A stretch of 7,113 nt of DNA, from the NCBI GenBank assembly GCA_025362165.1, contig JANYHY010000179.1, positions 1 to 7,113 of the forward strand, given 5' to 3'. Under the pieces are notes generated by a model that ran no database searches, was not told the origin of the DNA, and saw only the letters and a program-made list of their open reading frames with translations. The stretch's first letter is position 1, and each line of letters begins with the position of its first letter. The DNA comes from Myxococcales bacterium (GTDB taxonomy: Bacteria > Myxococcota_A > Polyangia > Polyangiales > Polyangiaceae). The translations under genes were made by a program, and so were the position numbers. Positions 1 to 6,241 of the stretch are shown here, in pieces.

Positions 1-2
1 AC

Positions 3-365
3 GCCGTGGACGCTTCGAAGGATCCGGTGCTCGTGAGGTACGCGATCGATCGCGCGCTCTCGCGCCTCGCCGAGCCTGCCTCGCGCGGGCTCGAAACGTT
101 GTCCGGCGACGCACGCGTGGCTGCTGCTTCGTTCTTGCCGCTCGCCCGAGTCGCAGTGCGCGCGTCCGCTTCGTCAGCTGTCGGAGAGGGCTGGCTTCCC
201 GCGCTCGCACGCGCTCTCGCTTCGACGGCGATCGACGAGCTCGGCGCGCGGGCGGTCGCCAAAGCGGCTACCTCCGACGAGGCGGGCGTGCTCGCGGAGC
301 TCTCCTCGTTGCTCCTTGCGCTGGGTGTTCGCAGCGAAAGCGCCTTGCGAAAAGGCTCTACGTGA
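3..365 (+). CDS. 3' end of unrecognised Ala-rich helical protein (5' partial)
   Basis: The frame is open to the left edge of the window, so the visible 120 or so residues are probably the C-terminal part of a longer protein; a GTG at position 6 is the first start-type codon but has no room for a visible ribosome site. The stop is TGA at 363-365. The visible part is rich in Ala, Leu, Arg and Ser and reads as a run of amphipathic helices, with no signal peptide, membrane segment, cysteine cluster or catalytic motif that I recognise. It ends 10 bases before lptA, and its last codons supply the lptA ribosome site, so it is probably in the same operon. LptC is the usual neighbour upstream of lptA, but LptC is a beta-rich bitopic protein and this segment does not look like its C-terminus. 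Function unknown. Confidence 0.6.
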   Translation, partial: AVDASKDPVLVRYAIDRALSRLAEPASRGLETLSGDARVAAASFLPLARVAVRASASSAVGEGWLPALARALASTAIDELGARAVAKAATSDEAGVLAELSSLLLALGVRSESALRKGST

Positions 366-367
366 GG
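362..367 (+). promoter_or_regulatory. Ribosome binding site deciding the lptA start
   Basis: GTGAGG lies eight bases before the ATG at 376 and overlaps the TGA of the upstream gene. It favours ATG 376 over the in-frame ATG further upstream at 316, which lies inside the preceding gene, and over ATG 382 two codons downstream. Confidence 0.5.
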
Positions 368-375
368 CACTCCTC

Positions 376-852
376 ATGGTGATGAAAGCGCGCTTGCTCG
401 TCGCTGCGTCCTTGTTGGTCCTCGCAACCACGGCGGCCGAGTCCAGCGCGGACCCGATCCTCGCGGTCGGCGGAGACGCCCTCAACCTCCAAGCCGACAA
501 GCTCGACGTGGACGTCAGCACGGGTGAAGCGGTGCTCACCGGCAACGTCGCGCTCAGCAAGGGAGACCTCAAGGTCGCGTGCCCACGCATCGATCTCAAG
601 TTCGACAACACGCCTCACGTGAAGTGGGCCAAGGGCTCCGGCGGAGTCGTCGCGGACGTACGCGGCGTGCACGCGGAGGCACCTGAGGTCGAGCTCGATC
701 TCAGCCGGCAGATCCTCGACTTGCGCGGTGGAGTGCGCCTCACGCGCGGACAAGGCTGGTTGCAGGCCGATCGCGCGACGATCGACATCGCGAGCGCGAA
801 GGTGACTCTCGCGCAGGTGAAGGGGTCGATCCCCGTACCTCCCGCGAAATGA
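376..852 (+). CDS. lptA: LptA/OstA-like LPS transport periplasmic protein
   Basis: This is a 158-residue periplasmic protein of the LptA (OstA-like) family, which forms the beta-jellyroll bridge carrying lipopolysaccharide from the inner-membrane LptBFGC complex to LptD at the outer membrane. Residues 1-25 are a Sec signal peptide: Lys4 and Arg6, a Leu/Val/Ala core, and a probable cut after Ser-Ser-Ala25. The mature part is a series of short beta strands. It opens with the family hallmark 'LQADKLDVD...GEAVLTGNV' (about residues 38-58), followed by repeated turn-strand units (ADRATID near the C-terminus). Length is close to the usual 160-200. ATG at 376 was chosen because GTGAGG precedes it and the signal peptide then has normal length. 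Its stop overlaps the lptB start (ATGA, 849-852), so the two are translationally coupled and probably made together. Family assignment rests on motif and neighbour; no alignment was run. Confidence 0.88.
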   Translation: MVMKARLLVAASLLVLATTAAESSADPILAVGGDALNLQADKLDVDVSTGEAVLTGNVALSKGDLKVACPRIDLKFDNTPHVKWAKGSGGVVADVRGVHAEAPEVELDLSRQILDLRGGVRLTRGQGWLQADRATIDIASAKVTLAQVKGSIPVPPAK

Positions 853-1568
853 TCGAGGGTCGACGGCTGCGAGTGCAGCGCTCCGGCAAGATGTTGCTGC
901 GCGACGTGAGCGTCTCGGCAAAGGGCGGCGAGGTGCTCGGCGTGCTTGGCCCCTCGGGCGCAGGAAAGTCCACGCTCTTCCGCGCGCTCACGGGAGATGG
1001 ACATGCGGACGCCGGTGAAGTTCTCTTGAATGGAATTGACGTGACGACCTGGCCGCTGTGGAAGCGCGCGCGCGCAGGCGTTGGGTATGTCCCTCAGTCA
1101 CAGAGCGTCTTGTTGTCGCTCACGGTCCGGCACAACCTGGAGACGTTCCTCACGATCGCGCGCGGTGATCCGATCGGCGTCGAAGAAGCGGCGACGCGCG
1201 TCGGCCTTCAGGACCGACTCGACGTGCGCGCAGGAGACCTCAGCGCAGGAGAGCGCCGGCGGCTCGAGATCGCGCGCGCGCTCGCGGCAAGGCCAAAGGT
1301 GCTGATTTGCGACGAGCCCTTCGCTGGCGTTGATCCCTCGGGCGCGCGTCAACTCGCCGCGCTGCTCCGTGAGCTTGCGGACGACGGGGCTGCCGTTGTG
1401 CTCGCCGATCACCACGTCGCCGAAGCACTCGACGCCTGCGACCGAGCGATCCTGCTGCTTGATGGAGACGTCGCCGTAGACGCAGCTCCAGACGATTTCC
1501 GCGCGCACCCGCTCGTGCAAGGTCGTTACTTGGGCACGTGGACGCGCTCACTCCCGCCGTCCGAATAA
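849..1568 (+). CDS. lptB: LPS export ABC transporter ATP-binding protein LptB
   Basis: This 239-residue ABC ATPase hydrolyses ATP on the cytoplasmic face to power LPS extraction by LptFGC. All nucleotide-binding motifs are intact: Walker A GPSGAGKST (34-42), Q-loop in GYVPQ (Gln83), signature LSAGE (131-135), Walker B KVLICDEP (149-157 region, catalytic Glu156), D-loop GVDP (160-163) and the switch His188 in LADHH. The 'ALDACDRAILLLDGD' segment and the C-terminal 'GRYLG' resemble the LptB subfamily and separate it from general ABC ATPases; length nearly equals the E. coli protein (241). One small departure is that LptB proteins usually read LSGGERRR in the signature and here the first Gly is Ala, a common tolerated variant. 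It starts at an ATG overlapping the lptA stop and has no strong ribosome site of its own, which suggests coupling to lptA. rpoN, which often follows lptB in proteobacteria, is absent; a convergent gene follows. Confidence 0.93.
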   Translation: MIEGRRLRVQRSGKMLLRDVSVSAKGGEVLGVLGPSGAGKSTLFRALTGDGHADAGEVLLNGIDVTTWPLWKRARAGVGYVPQSQSVLLSLTVRHNLETFLTIARGDPIGVEEAATRVGLQDRLDVRAGDLSAGERRRLEIARALAARPKVLICDEPFAGVDPSGARQLAALLRELADDGAAVVLADHHVAEALDACDRAILLLDGDVAVDAAPDDFRAHPLVQGRYLGTWTRSLPPSE

Positions 1569-1571
1569 TAT

Positions 1572-1591
1572 TCTGAAACGAAATTTTCAGA
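1572..1591. terminator. Possible weak hairpin between convergent lptB and OmpA-like gene
   Basis: TCTGAAA and TTTCAGA form a 7-bp inverted repeat around a 6-base loop, directly after the lptB stop and overlapping the last codons of the convergent gene. The stem is AT-rich and no clear U-tract follows on either strand, so this may not terminate transcription. It is the only hairpin I see at this junction. Confidence 0.25.
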
Positions 1592-2153
1592 GCGGGCTCG
1601 GGAGCAGATCACTTGGGATGAGCGTGATGTCGACGCGCCTATCCTGCGCCCACCCTTCGTCGTCCTTGCCCTCGGCGTCGATCTCGCCGCGCGACGATGA
1701 GCCGACGCGATCACTCGAGATGCCGAGATCATGCATGTAGCGCCGCACGGAGTCTGCGCGCGCCTCGCCGAGCCCCATGTTGTACTCGGTCTCACCGCGC
1801 GGGTCCGTCCGCACAACGAGGGCGATCGCGCGACCTCGGAGCGCGCCATCAGTCATGCACCGCGCGACGAGCGCGAGGATGTCTCGATCGTTGGAGGCGA
1901 GCTGCGTCGAGTCGAAATCGAAATGGGCCGCGCCTCCCTTTTGCTCGGGCAACGCGCAGAGGCGCGCGATCTCTTGAGAGACGTGCAGGCTTTGGGTCTC
2001 GATGCCGGGGCCCACGTTCGCGCCCTGCGCCAGCGCCACGATGGGCTTGCCGTGCGACGCCCCGCCGATCGCCTTGGCGGGAGGCGCTTTTGCGCTAGCT
2101 CCGCCGCACGCGACCACGCCCAACAAAGCGAAAACTGAGATTGTGCGAAACAT
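1587..2153 (-). CDS. OmpA/Pal-type peptidoglycan-binding lipoprotein
   Basis: The product is a 188-residue predicted outer-membrane lipoprotein that likely tethers the outer membrane to peptidoglycan. Residues 1-16 are a lipoprotein signal ending in the lipobox-like VVAC (Cys16), followed by an Ala/Gly/Lys/Pro-rich linker. The C-terminal OmpA domain (about 75-180) begins with HFDFDSTQL, where FDFDS is the family hallmark, and has TDPRGETEYNMGLGEARA (116-133) and DRRVDI (171-176). Asp117 and Arg172/Arg173 match the residues that bind the diaminopimelate side chain in OmpA and Pal (family knowledge). Cys66 and Cys99 could form a disulfide. The start at 2153 is supported by AAGGAGAG seven bases upstream. 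It resembles Pal in plan, but tol genes are not adjacent, so I do not call it pal. It is convergent with lptB and diverges from the gene at 2320. Confidence 0.9.
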   Translation of the reverse strand: MFRTISVFALLGVVACGGASAKAPPAKAIGGASHGKPIVALAQGANVGPGIETQSLHVSQEIARLCALPEQKGGAAHFDFDSTQLASNDRDILALVARCMTDGALRGRAIALVVRTDPRGETEYNMGLGEARADSVRRYMHDLGISSDRVGSSSRGEIDAEGKDDEGWAQDRRVDITLIPSDLLPSPL

Positions 2154-2160
2154 GTTGATG

Positions 2161-2168
2161 CTCTCCTT
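2161..2168 (-). promoter_or_regulatory. Shine-Dalgarno of the OmpA-like lipoprotein gene
   Basis: On the minus strand the sequence AAGGAGAG stands seven bases before the ATG at 2153. It is the strongest ribosome site in the window and fixes the start, giving a compact 16-residue lipoprotein signal. Confidence 0.65.
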
Positions 2169-2242
2169 CGGTCAGCTTCGGAATAACCCTCGGCGCTGTA
2201 TGTGGCCCAGTTTCGTGCACGTGATGCCGCCTTCAGCGGACA

Positions 2243-2300
2243 CCAACGACAGGTGGTGTGCCGTTGGCACGCCCCAACGCACCTTTTCCAACGGCCGTGG
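2243..2300. promoter_or_regulatory. Intergenic cluster of CCAACG hexamers (possible operator)
   Basis: The 166-base gap between the divergent genes at 2153 and 2320 contains CCAACG at 2243-2248, 2274-2279 and 2288-2293, and its inverse CGTTGG at 2262-2267. The inverse and second copies form a perfect 6-6-6 palindrome (2262-2279). The inverse copy could alternatively pair with the first. The third copy runs into the palindrome ACGGCCGT (2291-2298). The location, upstream of a start and between divergent genes, suits a transcription-factor site. I cannot name the regulator, and I see no convincing -35/-10 pair on either strand; the rest of the gap (2154-2242 and 2301-2319) shows nothing else I can support. 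Confidence 0.35.
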
Positions 2301-2319
2301 GTGCACTACATAACGTCGG

Positions 2320-2952
2320 ATGCACCTCGATTCTTTCTTCGAAGGCGATGGCATCGACGTTCCTCGGCTCGCGGAGGTCCTGGACGGCCTCGGGCACGCA
2401 GGGCGAGTGGAGACTGTACGGCGTTGGGGCAAGCGCGAGCAGTCTCGCCTGTACGAGGCGATCAAGGGCCACATGCCGCTGACGCTCGACTACTTCGTGC
2501 CGAGCGCGACGGACGCGTTGGTCCCCGTCATCCACGAAGGCAAGAACACGCTCCCCGCGTTCACGCACTTCCAGAAGCGCTTCTGTAAGCCCAAGGCGAA
2601 GGACGGCGACGCCGCGGCCGAGCTCTGGGGTTACAACGAAGGGTCCCAGAAGTCGCTCATCGAGCTCAAGCCGTTCACAGGCCCAGGCTACTTCTGTGTG
2701 CACACGCCCAAGGATCGCGACGGCAGCGAGGGCGAGATCGACATCGACTATCGCAAGATCCCTCCCACCAAGCCGGACTCTTGGCCAGAGCTCATCCCCA
2801 ACGAGGCGAAGCTCGGTCGCTTCATCTACGCGGGTATGGTCGACGTCATGCGCGGACTCTCCAACCACGTCTCCATCGGCCGCGCGATGAAGGGCGGCAA
2901 GTGGATGGCTGCGTGGTTCGTCCTCGTTCGAGAGGATTCGCCGAGCGCTTGA
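2320..2952 (+). CDS. Unrecognised 210-residue cytosolic protein
   Basis: I do not recognise this family. The start is fixed by sequence: an in-frame TAA sits at 2311-2313 and ATG 2320 is the first start codon after it, though the ribosome site is weak. No signal peptide or membrane segment is visible. It is a mixed, globular, charged protein: a helical N-terminal third (about 1-52) with a basic stretch around RRWGKREQ, then a part rich in aromatic residues and Gly/Pro (WGYNEGSQKS, GPGYFCVHTPKD), an acidic EGEIDIDYRKIPP segment, and a C-terminal helix-strand end (FIYAGMVDVMRGLSN, then KWMAAWFVLVRED). Two cysteines lie in KRFCK and YFCVH. Codon use is like that of its neighbours, which argues for a real gene. 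Its stop overlaps the start of the FemAB-like gene (TTGA, 2949-2952), so the pair are probably co-translated and may act together. Confidence 0.75.
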   Translation: MHLDSFFEGDGIDVPRLAEVLDGLGHAGRVETVRRWGKREQSRLYEAIKGHMPLTLDYFVPSATDALVPVIHEGKNTLPAFTHFQKRFCKPKAKDGDAAAELWGYNEGSQKSLIELKPFTGPGYFCVHTPKDRDGSEGEIDIDYRKIPPTKPDSWPELIPNEAKLGRFIYAGMVDVMRGLSNHVSIGRAMKGGKWMAAWFVLVREDSPSA

Positions 2953-4145
2953 CTAGTCAAGAGACACTCGAGCTGCGCGTCGTCCATTCGATCTCGGAGA
3001 TCCCCAAGGCCGATTGGGATGCGCTCCTCGGCCCAGACGACTCTCCCTTCGTCGAGCACGATTGGCTCGATTGTCTCGAGGAGTCCGGCTGCGTCGGCTC
3101 GTCGCGATCGAGGACAGGTAGTCCCGCTCCCCTCGAGCGCGCCGGACTGACGCGACACGCCAGCGGTTGGCTCGCGAGCCACTTCGCCGTCTACCGCGGA
3201 GACACGCTCATCGCGGCCGCGCCGGCGTACTTGAAAGGCAACAGCGAGGGCGAGTTCGTCTTCGACTGGAGCTGGGCCGATCTCGCGCAGCGCCTGCGTG
3301 CGCCGTACTACCCGAAGCTCATCGTGGCCGTTCCGTTCTCTCCCGTCACCGGAGAGCGTGTGCTCGTCGCAGATGGCGAGGACCGCGACGGGCTGACCAA
3401 CATGGTCGCGCGCGCCGCGATCGACGTCGCCGGAAAGCTCGGCGCACATGGCGCGCACGTTCTCTTTCCAAAAGAAAAGGAGGCCTCACAGTGGGAGGCC
3501 GCAGGCTACATGCGACGGCTCGGCGTGCAGTACCACTGGCACAACGCAGGCTACGCGACGTGGGAAGACTTCTTGGCGACCTTCAACAGCAAGCGCCGCC
3601 ACCAGATCAAGCGTGAGTCCTCCCAGGCCGAAAAAGACGGCGTGTTGATAGAAACGCTCCCGCCCGAGCGCATCACTCCGGACATGACTGACGCCATGTA
3701 CGACTTCTACTTGTCGACCGTCGACAAATTCAGCTGGGGCAGACGATACCTGAATCGCCCATTCTTCGAGCTCATCGCTTCTCGCTTCAAGCGAAATTTG
3801 TCATGGGTCGTCGCCAGCAAAGAGGCTGTGCCCATCGCAGGCGCATTCAACGTGCAGAAGGGCAAGCGCCTCTACGGCCGCTACTGGGGCGGACGCGTGG
3901 AGATGCCGTTCTTGCACTTCAACGTCTGCTACTACCACGGCGTGCGCCACGCGATCACCCATGGCCTCGAGGCGTTCGAGCCTGGCGCGGGCGGCGAACA
4001 CAAGAGACCGCGCGGCTTCGTCCCGACGATCACTCACTCGGCGCACTGGGTGGAGAACCCACGCTTGTCCGCGATCATCGACCCGTTCCTCGAGAATGAG
4101 CGAGCAGCGATCCTCGCGTTCGTACAGAGCGGTGGAGAAGAGTGA
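2949..4145 (+). CDS. FemAB-like (DUF482) GNAT-fold acyltransferase
   Basis: The product has 398 residues and belongs to the DUF482/FemAB-like family, usually annotated as a GNAT-type N-acetyltransferase or peptidoglycan biosynthesis protein. Proven relatives transfer amino acids to peptidoglycan precursors; the substrate of this family is not established. Family hallmarks are FVFDWSWAD (103-111), YYPKLIVAVPFSPVTG (120-135), a basic KRRHQIKRE helix (215-223), and in the C-terminal acyltransferase half 'YGRYWGG' and FEPGAGGEHKRPRGF (343-357). The start is taken as TTG 2949, overlapping the TGA of the upstream gene. There is no ATG or GTG between it and the conserved N-terminal 'DSPFVEHDWLDCLEESG', and the frame upstream of TTG lies inside the preceding gene and reads as Arg-rich antisense-like sequence. 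Residues 51-72 (Ser/Arg/Pro-rich) interrupt the usual short link between GCVG and SGW and look like an insertion. No signal peptide, so cytosolic. It ends 14 bases from the convergent gloB stop. Confidence 0.85.
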   Translation: MTSQETLELRVVHSISEIPKADWDALLGPDDSPFVEHDWLDCLEESGCVGSSRSRTGSPAPLERAGLTRHASGWLASHFAVYRGDTLIAAAPAYLKGNSEGEFVFDWSWADLAQRLRAPYYPKLIVAVPFSPVTGERVLVADGEDRDGLTNMVARAAIDVAGKLGAHGAHVLFPKEKEASQWEAAGYMRRLGVQYHWHNAGYATWEDFLATFNSKRRHQIKRESSQAEKDGVLIETLPPERITPDMTDAMYDFYLSTVDKFSWGRRYLNRPFFELIASRFKRNLSWVVASKEAVPIAGAFNVQKGKRLYGRYWGGRVEMPFLHFNVCYYHGVRHAITHGLEAFEPGAGGEHKRPRGFVPTITHSAHWVENPRLSAIIDPFLENERAAILAFVQSGGEE

Positions 4146-4159
4146 CCCAGCGACCGCAG

Positions 4160-4891
4160 CTACTTGAACGTGTCTTTGCGCGAGCGCCTCTGTCCCAACT
4201 CCACCGCGTTCTTGGCGCGCATGAACGGGTTGGTGGCGAGCTCTTCGGCGATCGTCGAGGGCACGGTGGGGGCTCCCCCTGCTCTCTTGGTCTTTGCGCG
4301 AGCGATGGCGGCGCTCACCGCGGCGTTGTCCGGCTCCACGTTCGCGGCGAAGCGTAGATTCGCTTCAGTATATTCGTGACCGCAGTAGACGCGCGTGTCT
4401 CCCGGCAACTCGGCGAGCTCACGCATCGAGTTGAACATGTCTTCGGGCGTGCCTTCGAAGAGCCTGCCGCACCCGGCGACGAAGAGCGTGTCCCCCGTGA
4501 AGACCGCGCGCTCGTCTCCATCAGAGACGAAGTATGCCACCGCTCCCATCGTGTGCCCCGGCACGTGAAGCGCGCGCACCGCGAAGCTCCCGAACGAGAA
4601 CGTCTCTCCGTCTCGCAGCTCGCGAGTTTGGCCGGGGACTCTCCCTCTATCCGAGGTGTGCGCCGTGATCTCCGTAATTTTTAGGGCTTTCGCGACGTCT
4701 TCGTTCGCTGCCGTGTGATCGGGGTGATGGTGCGTGGACCAGATCACGCTCGGCGAGAGACCGTGCTTTGCCACTGCGGCGAGGATGGGTGCCGCCTCTC
4801 CCGTGTCGACGATCGCGCAGACGTTCGTCTTTTCGCAAACGACCAAGTATCCATAGTTGTCCTTGAGGTAAGGCACGATCTCGATCCGCAT
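4160..4891 (-). CDS. gloB: Hydroxyacylglutathione hydrolase (glyoxalase II)
   Basis: This 243-residue cytosolic metallo-beta-lactamase-fold enzyme hydrolyses S-D-lactoylglutathione to D-lactate and glutathione, the second step of methylglyoxal detoxification. The N-terminus (IVPYLKDNYGYLV) is typical of glyoxalase II. The binuclear metal site is complete: THHHPDH (53-59: His54, His56, Asp58, His59), His113 in VPGHTMG, bridging Asp134 in FTGDTLF, and His172 in YCGHEY. GCGRLFEG (140-147) and the C-terminal HAGH domain with NPFMR (221-225) favour glyoxalase II over other MBL-fold hydrolases. Length is near the E. coli protein (251). The ATG overlaps the TAA of the sulfatase-like gene by one base (TAATG), and GGAGC lies six bases upstream, inside that gene, so it is the last gene of the operon and coupled. 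No glyoxalase I is in the window. Confidence 0.93.
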   Translation of the reverse strand: MRIEIVPYLKDNYGYLVVCEKTNVCAIVDTGEAAPILAAVAKHGLSPSVIWSTHHHPDHTAANEDVAKALKITEITAHTSDRGRVPGQTRELRDGETFSFGSFAVRALHVPGHTMGAVAYFVSDGDERAVFTGDTLFVAGCGRLFEGTPEDMFNSMRELAELPGDTRVYCGHEYTEANLRFAANVEPDNAAVSAAIARAKTKRAGGAPTVPSTIAEELATNPFMRAKNAVELGQRRSRKDTFK

Positions 4892-6237
4892 TACTTTGCT
4901 CCAGCGTCCTTCGGGTTGTTATACGCGCCGTTCAAGCAGCCCTCTTTGCACGACGTGGGCGGCACGTCGATGATCGTCTTTTCAAACGAACGAAAGCGCT
5001 TGACCATGTCGTCGTACGCTTCGCCGCTCGTGATCGGCTTGAGCTCCTCGGGGTCGGCCTCCAGATCGAACACCTGCATGTACTCGGTGAGCCCGAACGC
5101 GATGAGCTTGTATTTGCCGTGCACGATCGCGCGGCGCTTGTCGTTGTCGCTGGTCTGGGGGAGATCGATCGCCACGTCGCGAGCCTCTTGCATCGCGTCC
5201 GTGGTCCCGAAGAGCTCCGGCACGAGGCTGCTGCCCTCGAACCCCGCCTGCGGTGGGAGCCCGAAGAGATCCAAGATGGTCGGCGCGAGATCGATCGCGC
5301 TCACGGGATGACTGATCCGCGCGTGATCGGCGCCTGGGACGACGATCAAGAGCGGCACTCGTACGAGGTTCTCCCAGAGCTCGAAGCCGTGCACGACCTG
5401 TTTGTGCTCGCCGAACGCCTCACCGTGGTCCGCGCTCACGATGATGGCGGTGCGCTTGCCCCAAGGCTTGTTCGCGATGAAGTCGAGCAGCTTGCCGATG
5501 TACTGATCTGTGAAGGTGACCTCGCCGTCGTAGTAGTCGCGCGCCTTGGGACCGTACGAGATGCCTTCATGCGGCTTGTAGCTGTCGTGCGGATCGGTGA
5601 AGTGGTACCAGGCGAAGAAGCGGCCCGTGTCCACCAGCGGATCGCTGAGCTGCTTCTCTGCGATCGCCTCGAGCTGCGGAGAGGTGATGTTGTCGTCGGT
5701 CGTGTTGCTCCACTTCAAGTCGGGCACGACCTCGTATGCGTCGAAGCCCTGTTTGAAGCCCGCGTCCTTGAAGTAGCCGTGCGCGTGCGCGGTCATCGTG
5801 CGAACTGCCGCGTCGTGGAGCACCTCGGGGAAGAGCAGGTTTTTGTCTGCGTAGTTGCCGAAGAAGTAGCCGTCCCGCGTGAGCTCGCCAGGGAGCTTGC
5901 CGCCGAGCAGTCCACCGAGGCTCATCGAGGTGTACGAGCTGAGCGAGTACGCGTGCGTGTAGTCGACGGACTTCTTCTCGATCTCCGTGAGCACTGGCGC
6001 GATCGGGCGCGCATAGCCGTTCCACGGCATGTCCGCCCGCAGGCAGTCGATCGTGATCAAGATCACGTCGAGATCTGCCGGCGGACGCGTCGCCTTGATC
6101 GGTGACGCATCAACGATTGATGAGTCAACGACCGCAGGCGCGCCGTCCGGGCCGCTGATCACGAGAGCCGGCTCACCGCACTTGCACGAGGCGCCAAGAA
6201 GGGCGACCGTGTTGCAGAGAAGGACGAGTCGTCGCAG
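4891..6237 (-). CDS. Sulfatase-fold (alkaline phosphatase superfamily) lipoprotein, Thr nucleophile
   Basis: Read from CTG 6237 the product has 448 residues; the first conventional start, GTG 6162, would give 423. The extra 25 residues are a textbook signal: Arg2-Arg3, a Leu/Val core, and LLGASC with Cys18 as lipidation site, followed by a Pro/Ala/Asp linker before the domain. I therefore prefer the longer form. The domain has the sulfatase/phosphoglycerol-transferase metal motifs: ITIDCLRAD (Asp64, Asp69), HFTDPHDSY (His212, Asp215, His217), SADHGEAFGEH (Asp270, His271, His278). At the site where type I sulfatases have Cys-x-Pro-x-Arg, here the sequence is TSMSL (Thr103 at the Cys position), so no formylglycine can form; such Thr sites occur in LtaS- and EptA-like phosphotransferases. 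The substrate may thus be a phosphodiester or phospholipid head group; this is inference. The C-terminus has a CxxxC pair. CTG lies four bases after the upstream stop; gloB follows, overlapping. Confidence 0.82.
   Translation of the reverse strand: MRRLVLLCNTVALLGASCKCGEPALVISGPDGAPAVVDSSIVDASPIKATRPPADLDVILITIDCLRADMPWNGYARPIAPVLTEIEKKSVDYTHAYSLSSYTSMSLGGLLGGKLPGELTRDGYFFGNYADKNLLFPEVLHDAAVRTMTAHAHGYFKDAGFKQGFDAYEVVPDLKWSNTTDDNITSPQLEAIAEKQLSDPLVDTGRFFAWYHFTDPHDSYKPHEGISYGPKARDYYDGEVTFTDQYIGKLLDFIANKPWGKRTAIIVSADHGEAFGEHKQVVHGFELWENLVRVPLLIVVPGADHARISHPVSAIDLAPTILDLFGLPPQAGFEGSSLVPELFGTTDAMQEARDVAIDLPQTSDNDKRRAIVHGKYKLIAFGLTEYMQVFDLEADPEELKPITSGEAYDDMVKRFRSFEKTIIDVPPTSCKEGCLNGAYNNPKDAGAK
4898..4902 (-). 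promoter_or_regulatory. Shine-Dalgarno of gloB inside the upstream gene
   Basis: On the minus strand GGAGC stands six bases before the gloB ATG, within the last codons of the sulfatase-like gene. Together with the TAATG overlap it supports reinitiation or coupled translation. Confidence 0.5.
6163..6237 (-). other. Lipoprotein signal peptide encoded upstream of the first GTG
   Basis: These 25 codons continue the sulfatase-like frame upstream of GTG 6162 and encode Met(CTG)-Arg-Arg, a hydrophobic run and LLGASC. The pattern fits the PROSITE-style lipobox (small residue at -1, Ala at -2), although Gly at -3 is less common. No ATG, GTG or TTG lies in this stretch, nor further upstream in the frame before the neighbouring gene ends. 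CTG 6237 is the best-placed start but lacks a Shine-Dalgarno; coupling to the stop at 6242-6244 would help. Confidence 0.6.
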
Positions 6238-6241
6238 GAGA

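Noticed and set aside
1697..2138. Plus-strand open frames across the OmpA-like gene
   Set aside because: Shadows of a minus-strand gene with lipobox, OmpA motifs and a strong ribosome site.
2301..2319. Possible -10 element (TACATA) just before the gene at 2320
   Set aside because: The match is weak, there is no convincing -35 at the right distance, and it would place the transcript start almost on the ATG.
2781..2948. Longer N-terminus for the FemAB-like protein starting at ATG 2781
   Set aside because: These 56 codons lie inside the preceding gene in another frame and read as Arg/His-rich shadow sequence; the conserved family begins shortly after TTG 2949.
2826..3458. Minus-strand 210-codon frame opposite the start of the FemAB-like gene
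   Set aside because: Antisense to two coupled genes, Arg-rich, no motif and no ribosome site that stands out.
4146..4159. Terminator between the convergent FemAB-like gene and gloB
   Set aside because: The gap is only 14 bases and contains no inverted repeat or T-tract; any terminator would have to lie inside the coding regions and I see none.
5119..6105. Long plus-strand open frame (328 codons) opposite the sulfatase-like gene
   Set aside because: It is the antisense shadow of a gene with intact metal-binding motifs; the translation is rich in Arg, Val, Glu and His with no recognisable domain, as expected of antisense frames in high-GC DNA.
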